Source of the DNA: Petrosia ficiformis
Taxonomy: Eukaryota > Porifera > Demospongiae > Haplosclerida > Petrosiidae
Reading direction: 5' to 3'
Assembly: GCA_947044365.1 (NCBI GenBank)
Contig: OX345644.1
Location: forward strand, 3,784,077-3,848,076
DNA: 64,000 nt
This document shows positions 22,928 through 34,463 of this stretch, in pieces. A program made the translations under genes and the position numbers. The first letter of the stretch is position 1; each line of letters opens with the position of its first letter. The notes beneath the pieces were generated by a model, which worked only from the letters and a program-made list of their open reading frames with translations, made no database searches and was not told the DNA's origin.

Positions 22928-23360
22928 TACAATGTAATAATGACTTGGTTATTTTACCCTCATTTGGTTACCACAGTTTCAATAATATTCCCCTGAGATT
23001 AAATTAATTTTGATTTATTTTCCTGCTAGGTGATATTAACAAGTACCAGTTTCTTTTGTTTTCGTCTATATTGACTAGTATAAAAAGTACATAATTTATA
23101 TATATAATTAATTAATCGTTGAGTATAATTATATAATTAATTTTGTTATTTGTTATTCGTTGTCTGTTATTTGTTTTCTGTTATTCGTTATTCATTATCT
23201 GTTATTTTTTATTTGTTATTATAAGTACAGGAATATGTCAACAAATAATCTCTGTTCTCCACAGGTAATTGAATATGATAATTATACCTTAGAAGTAATA
23301 TTGCATTGAAACCCATGTAACCAAATGAGGGTTATACTAACCATTAATTTATACAATGTA
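22928..23360. mobile_element. MITE with inverted ends, family 2 copy 1
   Basis: The ends are inverse of each other: tacaatgtaataatgac…accctcatttggttac on the left and gtaaccaaatgagggtt…tacaatgta on the right. The paralogous intron in the first tail (about 20,235-20,250) reads straight across without it, which marks the insertion. A relative with longer ends is at 24,994-25,471. Confidence 0.7.
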
Positions 23361-23820
23361 GAGTAAGACACATAATATATATCACATATACAGGTTCAAT
23401 ACAAGATGGAGCTGGATTAGTTTCCTCTAGAAATCTCACTACAGGTATTGATATTTACTGTAATTATTAGTTATTAACTTCATTTTTTTATGTCTATAGA
23501 TTTAAAATCTCCGTTGAATATATTCGTGAGACACATGTGTGAAATGTTAGATGTGATATCAGATCCAGACACAGAGAGACTACCTAATGATCTGTCATCA
23601 GCCAATCTTATACCATATTCTATGAAAGATGATCTCATTTCTACTAAAGGTCTCTCTCGATATCAAAAAGCCAGTATTCTACTGAATGAGATACACAGAT
23701 CAATGAGACGCACTAATAAACCAGAGATATTAGTAAAGTTTTAACAAAAAAAGACAATCCAACACTGACAAGAATTGCTGAGTACAAATTAAAAGAACTA
23801 GGTACATGTGTATGTGTTTT

Positions 23821-24340
23821 AAAATGATATTAATTATTACTAGTAATCTGTGATGAGGATGAGCTATTCAAAGCTCATCTTAGAACAGTGGCAGATCTAC
23901 AGCAGAGCCTAGCAGAGCACAGGCCTTGCCAATGACTCCATGTACCTGCCTAAATCTCACAGAAGCTAAATACATTATATATAATTATAATTATATTAAT
24001 ATTAGAGTCAGTTACTTATACTGCCGTACTACTAGACAACAGCTTTACAAGTGAACTGAGTCTTGGTAAATGTTGTACTTGTTATTGAGAAAATTTAGAG
24101 GAAAAGGTGTTAAGATATAATTATTGCACACGTGGTATACTAATGTAAAGGTATGCTTTTTAAACAGCTATATATACTCCAGTGTCCCAAAGTGCCCTCC
24201 CACTTTCAAAAGTCTACATCATGTAGATCTGCCACTGTCTTTGAAAGTAATTATTTATTTTGCTACATACTTTTTCCTCATTGTCTACAGTTTTTACATA
24301 TCACGTACAATTGTATATACACACACAGCTCTCTCTCTCT
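23821..24340. other. Intergenic between gene A tail and dynein relic
   Basis: The first 145 bp are the end of the tail duplication. The rest is AT-rich and carries no exon I can recognise. Confidence 0.4.
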
Positions 24341-24614
24341 GTAGTCAGAACTGTCACTTAGCTTCTTCATGTATGTTGTCAATTCTCATCACCTGATGCA
24401 CAGATACATGAGGACATTATTCTTCTTGCCAACCAAAGCATTTCCAGTATCAGTATTACAAAATGCAGCCAAAGTTACAAATGAACCTCCTAAAGGTATG
24501 TACTGTATAATATAATAATTATAGTGAGTAGTATATAGTGGTTGTGGAGTGTATAACTGAAGTGTATTGTATCACTTGTGTAGTATATAAAGAGGCTGGT
24601 GGTTGTTTGTATGA

Positions 24615-24705
24615 TTGACATAGCTCAGTGGTCTGAATACAGGTGACTAAAACCAGTAGCCCTGGATTAGATTCCTGGCTTTTTACCTTTCATATTTAGC
24701 CTCAA
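24615..24705 (+). repeat. tRNA-like (SINE-head) sequence
   Basis: tagctcagtggtctgaat resembles a tRNA box A and ggattagattcctgg a box B, but acceptor and anticodon stems do not form well. The same element is at about 57,305-57,375, the matching intron of dynein relic copy 3, so it predates the duplication. Degenerate tRNA or SINE head, not a functional tRNA. Confidence 0.5.
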
Positions 24706-24993
24706 TGCATGACATGTTTAATAATTAATTAATTATAATGTCAATTGTAGGACTAAGAGCCAGTATAAAAGTAGCTTTCTCTGAAATACCAACTTCTTTC
24801 TTTGAAGAGCATACATAGTCAATCATCACACACTCCACACTCAACAAAAACTTAACACACACACTCAAGTGAGTGTTGAGTGTGTGTAGTGTAGTGTAGA
24901 GAAAAATTGATAAAAACTCGTGCAAACCTTCAAATATTTATTGTCTTTGCTGACGAAGCTTTGGATGTTGTTTTGCAACCTTCGTCCCAGCCC

Positions 24994-25471
24994 TACACTG
25001 TAAAGATTGATGGGTTATTTCAACCCTCGTTTGGTTACCTGAGTTTCAAACTTTCAATACAATATTAATAATATGCTCCTGAGACTACATGTTTATCTAT
25101 ATATATTGACTAGTATATAAAGTACATACATAATAAAGAATCCAACAGTAATTTAAATACAACAGATGTTATTTGTTATTATAAGTGCAAATTTGTGTAC
25201 ATAGTAGTTATTCTGAAAGTAAGCAACAACTGTTGTTTTACAGGTGTTAGAATGATTATAATACACCACAGCTAGGTTATACTTATAATACTATACTATA
25301 TAGATTGTTCAGGGGCTTTATTATGACATGTACTTTATATAGTAGTCCTAAACCTAGTACTTGTAAATATTACCTAGCGGGAAAAACAAATCAACATTGA
25401 GGAAGATATAATTGCAATGAAATTCCTGTAACCAACTGAAGGTTAAGATAACCTTTACTATTTACAGTGTA
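24994..25471. mobile_element. MITE with inverted ends, family 2 copy 2
   Basis: The ends tacactgtaaagattgatg…aaccctcgtttggttac and gtaaccaactgaaggtt…tttacagtgta are imperfect inverted copies of about 55 bp. Shared core words with 22,928-23,360 define the family. It lies in an intron of the dynein relic. Confidence 0.7.
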
Positions 25472-25479
25472 GTTCATAT

Positions 25480-26170
25480 ATACGTACGCACATACATATG
25501 TGTACATGGTTACTTGCATACATCAATATGCACATGCATATGCATATACATGTAGATACATATATAGATACATGCACAATATTACATTTACACATACTCA
25601 TTTATGTATACTCATACATACTCACATACATGTACACACGTACATACATACACACTAGTGCTGAAACAAATACTGCCTTTTAGTATTTGAATACTCACTT
25701 TTTTGACGAACAAATATTCGAATATTTGCTTGCTTACTAAATATAAATTGTTTGAATTGTTTCTTATAACATATTAAGGATTCGCTCATCATTTTTGCTG
25801 TAAATAGTTACAATAGATGTAAATAGCAGCAACCTCTATGTTTTTATTGTTCATTCTTTGATACACAAGTCTATAGAAAACCAGTAACAGTATGCAAGAA
25901 ACCTCTCTGTCGCTATTTAATTTCCATTCAATTATACATGTTTTGCATGCATAAGTATTAGATAATCGAATACCAAAAAATACATTCAAATACCAAAATA
26001 ACAAACGAATATCTGAATATTTCACACACACATACGTACACATGTACATGCATACATGTACACACATGTACATCATACATATACCACACACATGCATACT
26101 TATATACATACATACATACATACATACATGTACATAGTACATACATATATACATACATACATATAACACA
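25480..26170. repeat. (ACAT)n microsatellites around a hAT-like insertion
   Basis: ACAT/CATA-rich tracts at about 25,480-25,650 and 26,025-26,165 flank a different segment (25,656-26,020). That segment begins tagtgctgaaacaaatac and is rich in near-palindromic attcgaatat words. The beginning resembles hAT-type ends (TAGTG…/CAGTG…), but a matching right end is not evident. Frames through the tracts are not genes. Confidence 0.55.
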
Positions 26171-27951
26171 TTGTTTTCTCACCGGTATATAGTATGAAAT
26201 TACTGATATTGATAGAAAATGTACTCTAGACAATTTTAAAATGTTTTTAGATGATGGAGAGATGCCATGGGATGCTCTTAGCTTTATCACCGGAGAGGTC
26301 AGTTTGATTTATTTTGCATAACATATTAATAATTATTGAGTGGACACTAAATAGAAAATACTAATAACTTTCTAATTACATTAATCTTGTTATTTGATTA
26401 TGTTGCATAGGAAGACATCTAAATTTAGTTTCCAGTACGAAATACCACTTAAAAGACATTAAACTAATTTTTGTTATACAAAGGTCCTCTATTTATATCT
26501 ACAATCATGTATACACATAAGGTATTATAACTATCATATTTATACATTTTTTACCTTAGATTACATATGGTGGACATGTCACAGAAACATGGGATCAGTG
26601 ATGTTTAATAACTGTTCTGAAATGCCTCTTTTCACCAGTAACACTAACTCCAGGATACAAATATTCTCAATCAGGTAAGCAAATAAACTAATTGTGTGTT
26701 AATCACTGTGTAATAATGATCTGTAGTCTAGATGTTTCATAGCATATTTTTCTATTTATCAGGTATCTACTTTACTCCAGAGGCTGATTCCATCAAGAAA
26801 TATCATGACTATTTTGAAAAACTATTTGGTATGCACGAAAATGCAAATCTCGCATGCCAGGTTAGATTATCAAATGAATTCATCCACTCTTCTTTCTGTC
26901 TAATTCACATCAATCGATCAATCCATATACTGTGTTCGTCAATCCATGTGACCATCCCTCCATCCAATATCCATCTATTCATTTAATCATCTGTCTGTAC
27001 ATCCACTTCTCCATCTCTTTCCCTATCCTACCATTTTCTAGACTAATGAAACTCATATCCTAGTCACTACTATATTGGATATACAACCTCGTTTGGCTAG
27101 TAGTGGAGTTGGTAAAACTAATGATGAGATTGTTTATGATACCCTAATTATTCATCTGTAGTTTTATTTAATTAAAAACCCTTTTATATGGCCTGTTAAC
27201 CAAGGCTGCTGGAGTAACCTGAGCTACATAAGCTTTAGCCTGTACAGTATTATCCAGAGTGATGATCATATTTAATCATTTGTACATGCACTTTGCACAT
27301 AATTTATGGACCCACAAAACAATTTTAAAGGAGTTCTATTATTAATTTCCACCCCTCATGAATAATTAATGAGGTGAAATTTCCCCCTCCCTGTACTTTG
27401 AGCACCAGGTTCTTCTCACATATCCTGTACACTTCTATCTTGCTTTTGCCAGCCCTGTTGAGATTTATTACAACCGAATTGTAATCTCTTTAATGATACT
27501 AACTACATGTGTAATTATAATTATAGAACTGAGTTTCAAGTTTTCTGTAATACAAAAATATCATTAACAAGAAGACTTCTATAATACATCTATGAAAGAA
27601 GAAGAGAAGCAAATAGATGAAGAAGTAAGTTTACATAAATCACAATATTTTTCCAGTTTTAGCTATATAACTAATGTGTGCAGTAATTACTCTAGTTAAA
27701 CTGACTTTTTAAGGATCCATGTATATCAACAACAGGTGACCTTTCATTTTGTATAACCAGTACTATAATATAAATTAGAATGTATTTATTTCATACAATT
27801 TTATTTATCCTCATCTCAAACCTAATCACTAATCTTTCTCTTCACAGGTCACTCTACTAACTTTGTTGTTGCTGTTAGACTCCCATCACACAAGTCTCAA
27901 GACTACTGGGTTTCAATTAGTGATGTTCTACTTTGTCGGTTGGGGGAATAA

Positions 27952-28394
27952 AAATGGCACTTACTGCTAATGATAATACACAACTAATAAAATAAATCTT
28001 CATATTATAGAAGCAAAATTGTACTAATAACATATTATTATAATTCTAAAATAATGAGTGTCAAATCAAACTGCACGTAATAAAACATATGACGAGAAGT
28101 GAACTGACTGCAAGTGTTACTGTATAGATCTAGTTACTACTTGCAGTATCCCAATAGAGTATAGAGTCGAAATTAGTTTCAATTTTCCCGCTAGTTTGAC
28201 ATGCATATGCGCATATGGAGGTGGCAACACCAGACTTGACTATATATATATATATGCAGTAGAACTTCCCGCAGACTGCTGCAGAGAAATCCTTTCCTCT
28301 CTCTGGTGTCTATAGAGAAACCCACAGTTCGTAGGGGTTCTTTTGTTCGTTCTCAAGTGAGAGATTCGTATCTACCTATATATATATATATAGC

Positions 28395-28434
<40 letters not shown>

Positions 28435-30000
28435 GTATCTACCTATAATATATAATTATATATATAGTAGGTGAGGAGCTATTATTGTGTTATTATTAGT
28501 TATGTCATGTCCACCTTTGCAATATCAGACTTGTAATCACTTTAGGTCTGTAGCCACTTGAGCTTGGTGATTATAAACCTGACACGTTTTAATTGTTTTT
28601 TTCATGGGCTCTCCTGCTCATACATAAATATAATAATTATAATTATATGTAATTATTATTGCAGTTAACTGAAGTTAGAAAGTTTCATAATTATCTTATT
28701 GTTGTTGTATTTGTAGGGTTGCATCTATATAGTAATTTTCCTATATATAATTATTTTACAATTGAAATTTCCTATATTCTGATCTGATGTTATCATCTAT
28801 GACTGTGCAAGCAAAAATTAGGCTTATTTAATTTCAAGTTTTACCGCATGCTTATGTTGAACCAGTCATTTGTCAACTGACTAGTGCCAACATCTAACAC
28901 AATTTGTTATCTAGGTAGGACAAGAACTAGAGTCTAAAATTTTTATTAGTTTTGCTAATAAGATGACTGAAAAATTATTAATTGAACAAACCACTTTTGA
29001 AAAATTTCAAATGAAAGAAGACTTATTTTCGCAATCCCAGTCAGATCTGTGTCAAATATTTATTTACTTTACAATTGTTCACACACATAAATATTGTTTA
29101 GGTGCTATTTCTTTTTTCCTACACATTCAACCCAAAATTATTATTTGCACATGTAGCATTACCACCATCAATTTCGATACATAATTATCTTAGATACTGT
29201 GAAATCTGCAAAGCCTAACAAATATTGTGTATACTATATAGGTAATTTATAGGCAATGCTTTTGCCGATACTCAGCACTTATTCAGATACTTATGCTAGT
29301 ATAGGTACAACACTAGTTCATGGTATATTCTTGTTTTTTGCACAATACCAAGTATGCTTTGAACCATTTTGCCCCAAATGAGAAATTGTCTGGCAACTAG
29401 TCTGAGTTAGATCTAGACTATCCATCCAGCTGTCAATATTGATAAAATACTGCTGATGTGAAGTGCTATATAGACTGGTTTATGCATGCTTTATAATTAG
29501 TTCTTACCAGATAGTTCTTATCAGTTAGTTCTTATGTAAATAATATATATTGAGAGAAGAGCTGATATGTAAACTGTGATTACTCTGAAAAACTATTTTC
29601 AAAGGTGTCAGACATCTTATCAGTCATCCTCCACTATTAACTTAATGATTGTGAACAGCAAAGTTAAGAACACCATCGTGCTTAGACTTCAACCCCAAAT
29701 TATTATTTGCACATGTAGCATTGCCACCATCAATTACACATATCTGCAAGTCTAGACTATTTATCCAGCTGGCAATATTAATAAAGTACTGCTGATGTGA
29801 GGTGCTATATAGACTGCTTTGTGCATACTCTATAGATAGTTCTTAGGTAAATTTATAGTGGGAGAAGAGTTGATATGTAAACTGTGATTACCCTGAAATC
29901 TAGTTTTCAAAGCTGTTGAATATCTTATCAGTCATCCTCTACTATTAATTTACTTAGTCGTTGTGAATGACAAATGTTAAGAATACAAAGGGGCTTAGAC
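27952..30000. repeat. Duplicated non-coding block matching 4.2-5.9 kb
   Basis: Downstream of the dynein relic the sequence follows 4,224-5,945 with indels, including two direct subunits (about 29,120-29,650 and 29,690-29,970). No gene recognised. Confidence 0.65.
28370..28470. repeat. (TA)n microsatellite
   Basis: Runs of TATATA at about 28,373-28,432, with shorter ones nearby. Confidence 0.9.
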
Positions 30001-30189
30001 TTCAACACAAAATTATTATTTGCTCATGTCACTATCAATTATTGCCGAACACCTTAGTGCGAGGCAACTAATCTGGGAGTGTAGGGAAATTTCGTGGAAT
30101 TAATTGGGCATACGCAAAGCTGTTTACTGAGAAAAAGGAAACTGCCTGCTACGTTGGATTCATAAACATTGTAATAAAGTTTGAAACAA

Positions 30190-30485
30190 GAATAATAAAA
30201 ACATTTTCAATAAAAATAAAGAAAGATGTAGGGACTTCAAAACCCAAAAAGCATGCAAACAAGATTGGAAGGTTAACGTAAGACCTAAAATTAAACAACC
30301 CACTTCCATATAAACCTACATAAGTACAGCTCTTTGTATTTTGCTTTATAGTAGTATAAGTACTGAAGTGGTTTGTTTAATTTTAGGTCTTGTGTTAACC
30401 TCCCAACCTTGTTCGCATGCTTTTTGGGTTTTGACGTCCCTACATTTTCCTTTATTTTTATTGAAAATGTTTTTATTATTCTCGT
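30190..30485. mobile_element. Long-TIR foldback MITE, copy 4
   Basis: Arms ttttcaataaaaataaagaa…agggacttcaaaacccaaaaagcatgc and gcatgctttttgggttttgacg…ttattgaaaatgttt are clear inverted repeats of about 80 bp. This copy has the best-preserved arms of the four. Confidence 0.8.
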
Positions 30486-31220
30486 ATATATATTGTTTTC
30501 TCACGCTTAGGAATGCAATAATTAAGCGCACGACCACAGGCATGTTAATCAGTTGACCTCATGTACCGTACTGCTCTAATGTAGAGACGAGTGAGAGACC
30601 TACAGTATGCCTTTGACGCCTAGCTACACTGAAGCAAATAGCGGGAGCTACAGAAGAGAAATTAAGAGGTGGAGAATAGAAACAGCGAGATCTAGATGAG
30701 AGTGAACGAGAGGCAAGACAATCTCCTGTATGTTAGCATCATCGCAAGGATCACAGGATGACGAGTCACTAAATTCTCTCTTCTTTCCTGCCAATATAAG
30801 TGTCAAAGACAAATATACCATGCGTGTGACTAAAACCACACCTTTCTGGATAAATGACTACACCTACAGTTTAGTGCGAGCAAAGCAGTCCTGCGCATAC
30901 ATATTCCTAGTATGTATCTTAAAGTATAGTGAAATCTGTATAGCCTAACAAATAATGTGTATACTGTATTAGTAATTTATAGGCAATGCTGTTGCCTATA
31001 CCAATGCTTAGCCTATATCTTTAATATAGGCAGCTATTCAGATATTTATACTAGTATAGGTACAACCCTAGTTCATAGTACATTTTTGTTTCTTGCACAA
31101 TACCAAATATTTAAAAAAAATGCCATGTAATTAAGATAAATAAAACAATTGATTTTTCTATTCACTAATGGTTGTATTTATAGTAGCTTGTGTATGCATT
31201 CTTAATGTGTATAATGACTG
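30486..31220. other. Intergenic, partly matching 5.5-5.7 kb
   Basis: About 30,905-31,130 matches 5,490-5,690. The segment 30,490-30,900 is less AT-rich and has short open frames on both strands, none recognisable. Confidence 0.4.
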
Positions 31221-31539
31221 CTCCTTCACTCTGTTTATGTAGGTTATCGAGGTCACAAGGATAAACAAGTTCTACAGGAAAATTCAAGCATCCACGCTAT
31301 AGTTAGTGTGTTGAATTGGTTGTTACAAAAAGTGAACCTTCAGGTGAGATGACTAAAGTAATTGATTTTCCATTGAGTAATATATAGTTGTTGTATTTAT
31401 AGTAGGTTATGTTCTATGCCCATTAAATGAACCATTGACTGATAATATAATAGATAGTAGAGTTATGTTAGTTTTATAACAACACTTTTAAAACATGCAT
31501 ACACTTTTAACTAACATGGGTGTGTCACATATTTGTGAC
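31220..31539. repeat. Copy of 7.0-7.3 kb segment (left of hAT insertion)
   Basis: It matches 6,990-7,300, including the exon-like gttatcgaggtcacaagg unit and actaacatgggtgtgtcaca, up to the hAT target site. Confidence 0.7.
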
Positions 31540-34463
31540 TATTTTTTACTCATTGTTCAGTGTTTGAAAATCCTGTGTGTGTTTGTTATAGTTTTAGTAC
31601 CAACTTGAAAAATGCCTTTTGATTCTGTTTTAGTTCCGGTTCCAAACTTGAGAAAAGGTTTGATTCTGATTTAGTTCCCATTATAAATTGAAAAAATGTT
31701 ATTGACTCTGATTTTGTTCCTGGTTCTTGATTAGTTCTTTATAACGCAATAAGTAATGAATGAAATTATGATCAAACTAGTGAAACTACTACTACATATT
31801 AATGTACTTCTTTTTTCTTTGTATAATTCTCTTTCTAATTTCTTATCACTAAGCCTATTTCTTTCCCTTTGGTGGCTTCACCAGCTTATGAAAATATCCT
31901 TTCTACCAGTGCTGTAGTTGCAGCTTTGCTAATATATCACAATCAACCGGTGCCAATTTTGGAAAAGCTTTCTGCTTGTTTATCCAGTACTGAAGGGGAT
32001 CCATGTAGAGCTCTTCTCCTGTTGGTTAGTATGTGGAATAGTTTTCAAGCTCTAATTCCTCGACAGTGATCTCTCCACTCTAATCTGTTATATCTTTCAT
32101 TCTGTCTTGTTGTTCTAACAAGGTGCTTACTCTAGAAAAGTGTTTGAATCGTTTCGGAGGGGTTCAGAAGGTTGATCAGTATTTGAATTGAGATCTTCCT
32201 CATCTCTGAGAACATCTTTGCCAGTTGTAACTGTTTCTTCCTCTCTACCAGCAGCTTCTTTGAGTTCTTTCATTTCTTGCATAAGTTAGGTTTTGCCAGT
32301 TTTACTTGAAATTCATTTAGTAGACCACTATTAGGCAATGAAAAGAATGTTGAGGAAATGTAGAGTGGATTGAAATCTGCTGACTCCACATCTTGAACAA
32401 ATCGAAATATTTGTTTTATAATTAGATCAAAAAACCATCTTTAGAGCCAATGCAGAAACCCCACCACGTCTGCTCATCTGTGAAAGAAAGTTAGTAATGA
32501 GTAATGATTTTTCAATTTTGAGTGGTATTTCAATGTATGTAGTCTATGTATCTCTTCTAAATGAAGACTGAGTTCTTTAAAAAGAGGACAAATCATTCCA
32601 ACAGAGGTGAATTGCTCAGAACTGGCAACATTTGTGAAATGAGCAAATGGCTGAAGTAGCTCCACTATGCTCTCTAATTGTTTCCATTGAGTAGCAGAAA
32701 GTGTGTCCCAAAGAAGTTCATCTAATACACTATTTAAATGAATCTTGACCACTACCATCCTTGTAAGCATTAAATCAAGTTGGGCAATCACCAAGTGGAT
32801 TTATTGACTTTAGCTACAATCTTCTTGGCTGTTTTGAGAGTTTTACAAAAATAAGGAGAGCCTTTAAAAAGTTTTACTACTAGTTGCAGTATGTGAATAC
32901 CACAGCTAATTTGTTTATAATGAGAAAAATTAGCACAATGCTCATCTTCAAGCTCTTCACATTGGTTTATTTCACTCCTTAATCTCTCTCTCCTTCTCAA
33001 TATCATCATCAATTTTTTTTCCTCTTCTTCTATGTCGTTTGCTTCATCACTGTCCTCCTCGTCATCAGACATCTCATTTTCACTTTTGCCACTTGTGTAC
33101 TCACTCATTTTGAAAGCTGCCACCATGTTACTCCCATTATCCATTAGGAATTCGATATACTTTGGAGTGAGGAATTTTCTAGTCCTCTATTACAGATTGA
33201 AAAACTGCTAATAGGCAATCAGCTGGAGATGAAAAGTTGAAAACTGATTTACTGCCAATGTAACCTAGTGACGCTTCATGTCATGATTACTGAAATAAAG
33301 GTATGTTACTCCCAAATATGATGCAGTTATACCTGGCTTGCTCCAGATATCAGCGCAAAAACTTAATTTCCATCCATGTTGTATGCTATCAGACAACTTG
33401 GATCTTAGCTCATCATGTTAAAGCATTTCTATTTGAAAATGCAACTTCTGCCAATAAGGAATTACAAACCATGGATCTGCTTCACTCATTAGTTCTCTGA
33501 ATTCCTCATTATGAACTAAAGAGAAATGTTGATTAGTTGCTCCAACAAAAACAGCCAATCTTCATGTAAGAGCTATTTGTCTTTTAGATTGAGGATCATA
33601 CTTTGTTTGCATGAACCATCCTTGTAAGGTTGATTGAATATGTGACTTTGGTGGCTTTTTCTTACATGTGTAACTTGTACTTGTTCTCATCCTCTTCTGC
33701 TTGAAGCTTCCTCATGATGACAAGTCTTCTTCAAGTTTGTTGTGTACTTTCCTTGGAACTCCTTTCCACATGACCTTACTTTGGTTTCCGAATCCTCCCC
33801 TGTGGTTTTTTTGACAGTGCATTTGCTCTTGTCAGTTTCTTCGCATAGGTGAAAACCTCCATACACCACTTTTTGCAGAGCTCTCAATTCTCACGCATTT
33901 TACGCAAAACTCACGCTCACACGCTTCGTGTCTTCATACTCACATGTGTATAATTATATCAAGTTAAATGAACCAGATGTAGACATAGGCGTGTACGTAA
34001 GGGCGTGTCTTGATTTTACCATTATACGCGTGACAAAACGTAGATTGTGCGATCTAGAGACTAAGGCTTGATTGACTTGTGGTTCCAATTCTGTCACTAG
34101 GAAGTTTGGTGGTGCTTCAACTTATAAGAGCAAATTCTAGAAAAGCTTAACTTAAACCTACTGTCAAACTGACAGTTAGGCTGTGTTAACACTTATAACA
34201 GCTGCCTGACAAGATACATTAGCAGGTACAACTGTTAAGTAATGATTAATAAAGTGAAAAATGTGGTGTATTGCAGTGTCTGTTGTATACTTTTTAGCTC
34301 TAAGTTTTGAATTAATATTTTCATTTTAGTTTTGTTCTAGTTCTAGTTCTAGTTCACAATCCAAAAATTGTTTTAGTTATAAAGAGAACTAAAATTAAAA
34401 AGTGGTACTAAAAGTGGGTTTTAGTTTTAGTACCAATAGAACTAAAACAACACTATTTGTGAC
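31532..34463 (-). mobile_element. hAT transposon, decayed, with 8-bp TSD
   Basis: A 2.9-kb segment absent from the otherwise homologous 7.3-kb sequence. It is bounded by the 8-bp direct repeat tttgtgac (31,532-31,539 and 34,456-34,463), the target-duplication length of hAT elements. The right end, reverse-complemented, begins tagtgttgttttagttc, a hAT-like terminus shared with the MITE at 56,745. The left terminus is eroded (a cagtgttt occurs at about 31,558). Subterminal DNA on both sides is rich in tttagttc/ttagtacca words. It contains a broken transposase on the minus strand. Confidence 0.8.
31860..33870 (-). pseudogene. hAT-family transposase remnants (BED finger, RNaseH-like core, dimerisation region)
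   Basis: Read on the minus strand from high to low coordinates: a BED-type zinc finger remnant near 33,690-33,800 (CGKEFQGKYTTNLK); a core segment 33,144-32,788 beginning DNGSNMVAAF and containing CGIHILQLVVKLF, typical of hAT catalytic regions; a continuing segment 32,794-32,474 in another frame (WKQLESIVELLQPF); and a C-terminal hAT dimerisation-like stretch near 31,960-31,870 (ALVERIFSYAGEATKGK). An acidic insert (EDEEDSDE-like) sits in the core. Frame changes and stops between pieces make it non-functional. Confidence 0.8.

Larger units (their letters stand above)
21305..23820 (+). pseudogene. Gene A tail: tandem second copy
   Basis: A duplicate of 18,703-20,745. It begins inside COR (CDT, then TGA where the first copy has CGA), continues MALQYNLKDLSVFKTEDIAR, and keeps the seven bases that the first copy has lost (KTFVTSNMTESLN). 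Exon equivalents: 21,370-21,720, about 21,815-21,926, 22,539-22,855 (CARD-like, full length but frameshifted by extra bases near 22,660), 23,393-23,445 and 23,501-23,800 (CARD-like, deletion near 23,732). Every exon set carries damage, so this copy is a pseudogene. It is useful as an outgroup for the first copy because their lesions differ. Confidence 0.75.
24349..27951 (+). pseudogene. Dynein heavy chain C-terminal relic, copy 2
   Basis: A series of exon remnants with AG/GT borders, in dynein order. 24,349-24,495: NCHLASS… then a deletion, then VTNEPPK-type sequence. 24,751-24,812: LRASIKVAFSEIPTSFFEEH. 26,251-26,297: DDGEMPWDALSFITGE. 26,560-26,674: ITYGGHVTETWDQ, stop, …GYKYSQS. 26,763-26,860: GIYFTPEADSIKKYHDYF … FGMHENANLACQ. 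27,042-27,111: TNETHILVTTILDIQP. 27,848-27,951: [20 protein letters not shown] … LLCRLGE, stop. These correspond to the AAA6 to C-terminal part of an axonemal-type dynein heavy chain. A deletion, an in-frame stop and missing exons make it a pseudogene. I cannot assign a specific DNAH paralogue. Confidence 0.85.

Noticed and set aside
24615..24705. Possible tRNA gene
   Set aside because: Box A and box B-like words are present but no cloverleaf with a paired acceptor stem can be drawn, and the copy at 57.3 kb shares the defects. Treated as a SINE head or degenerate tRNA.
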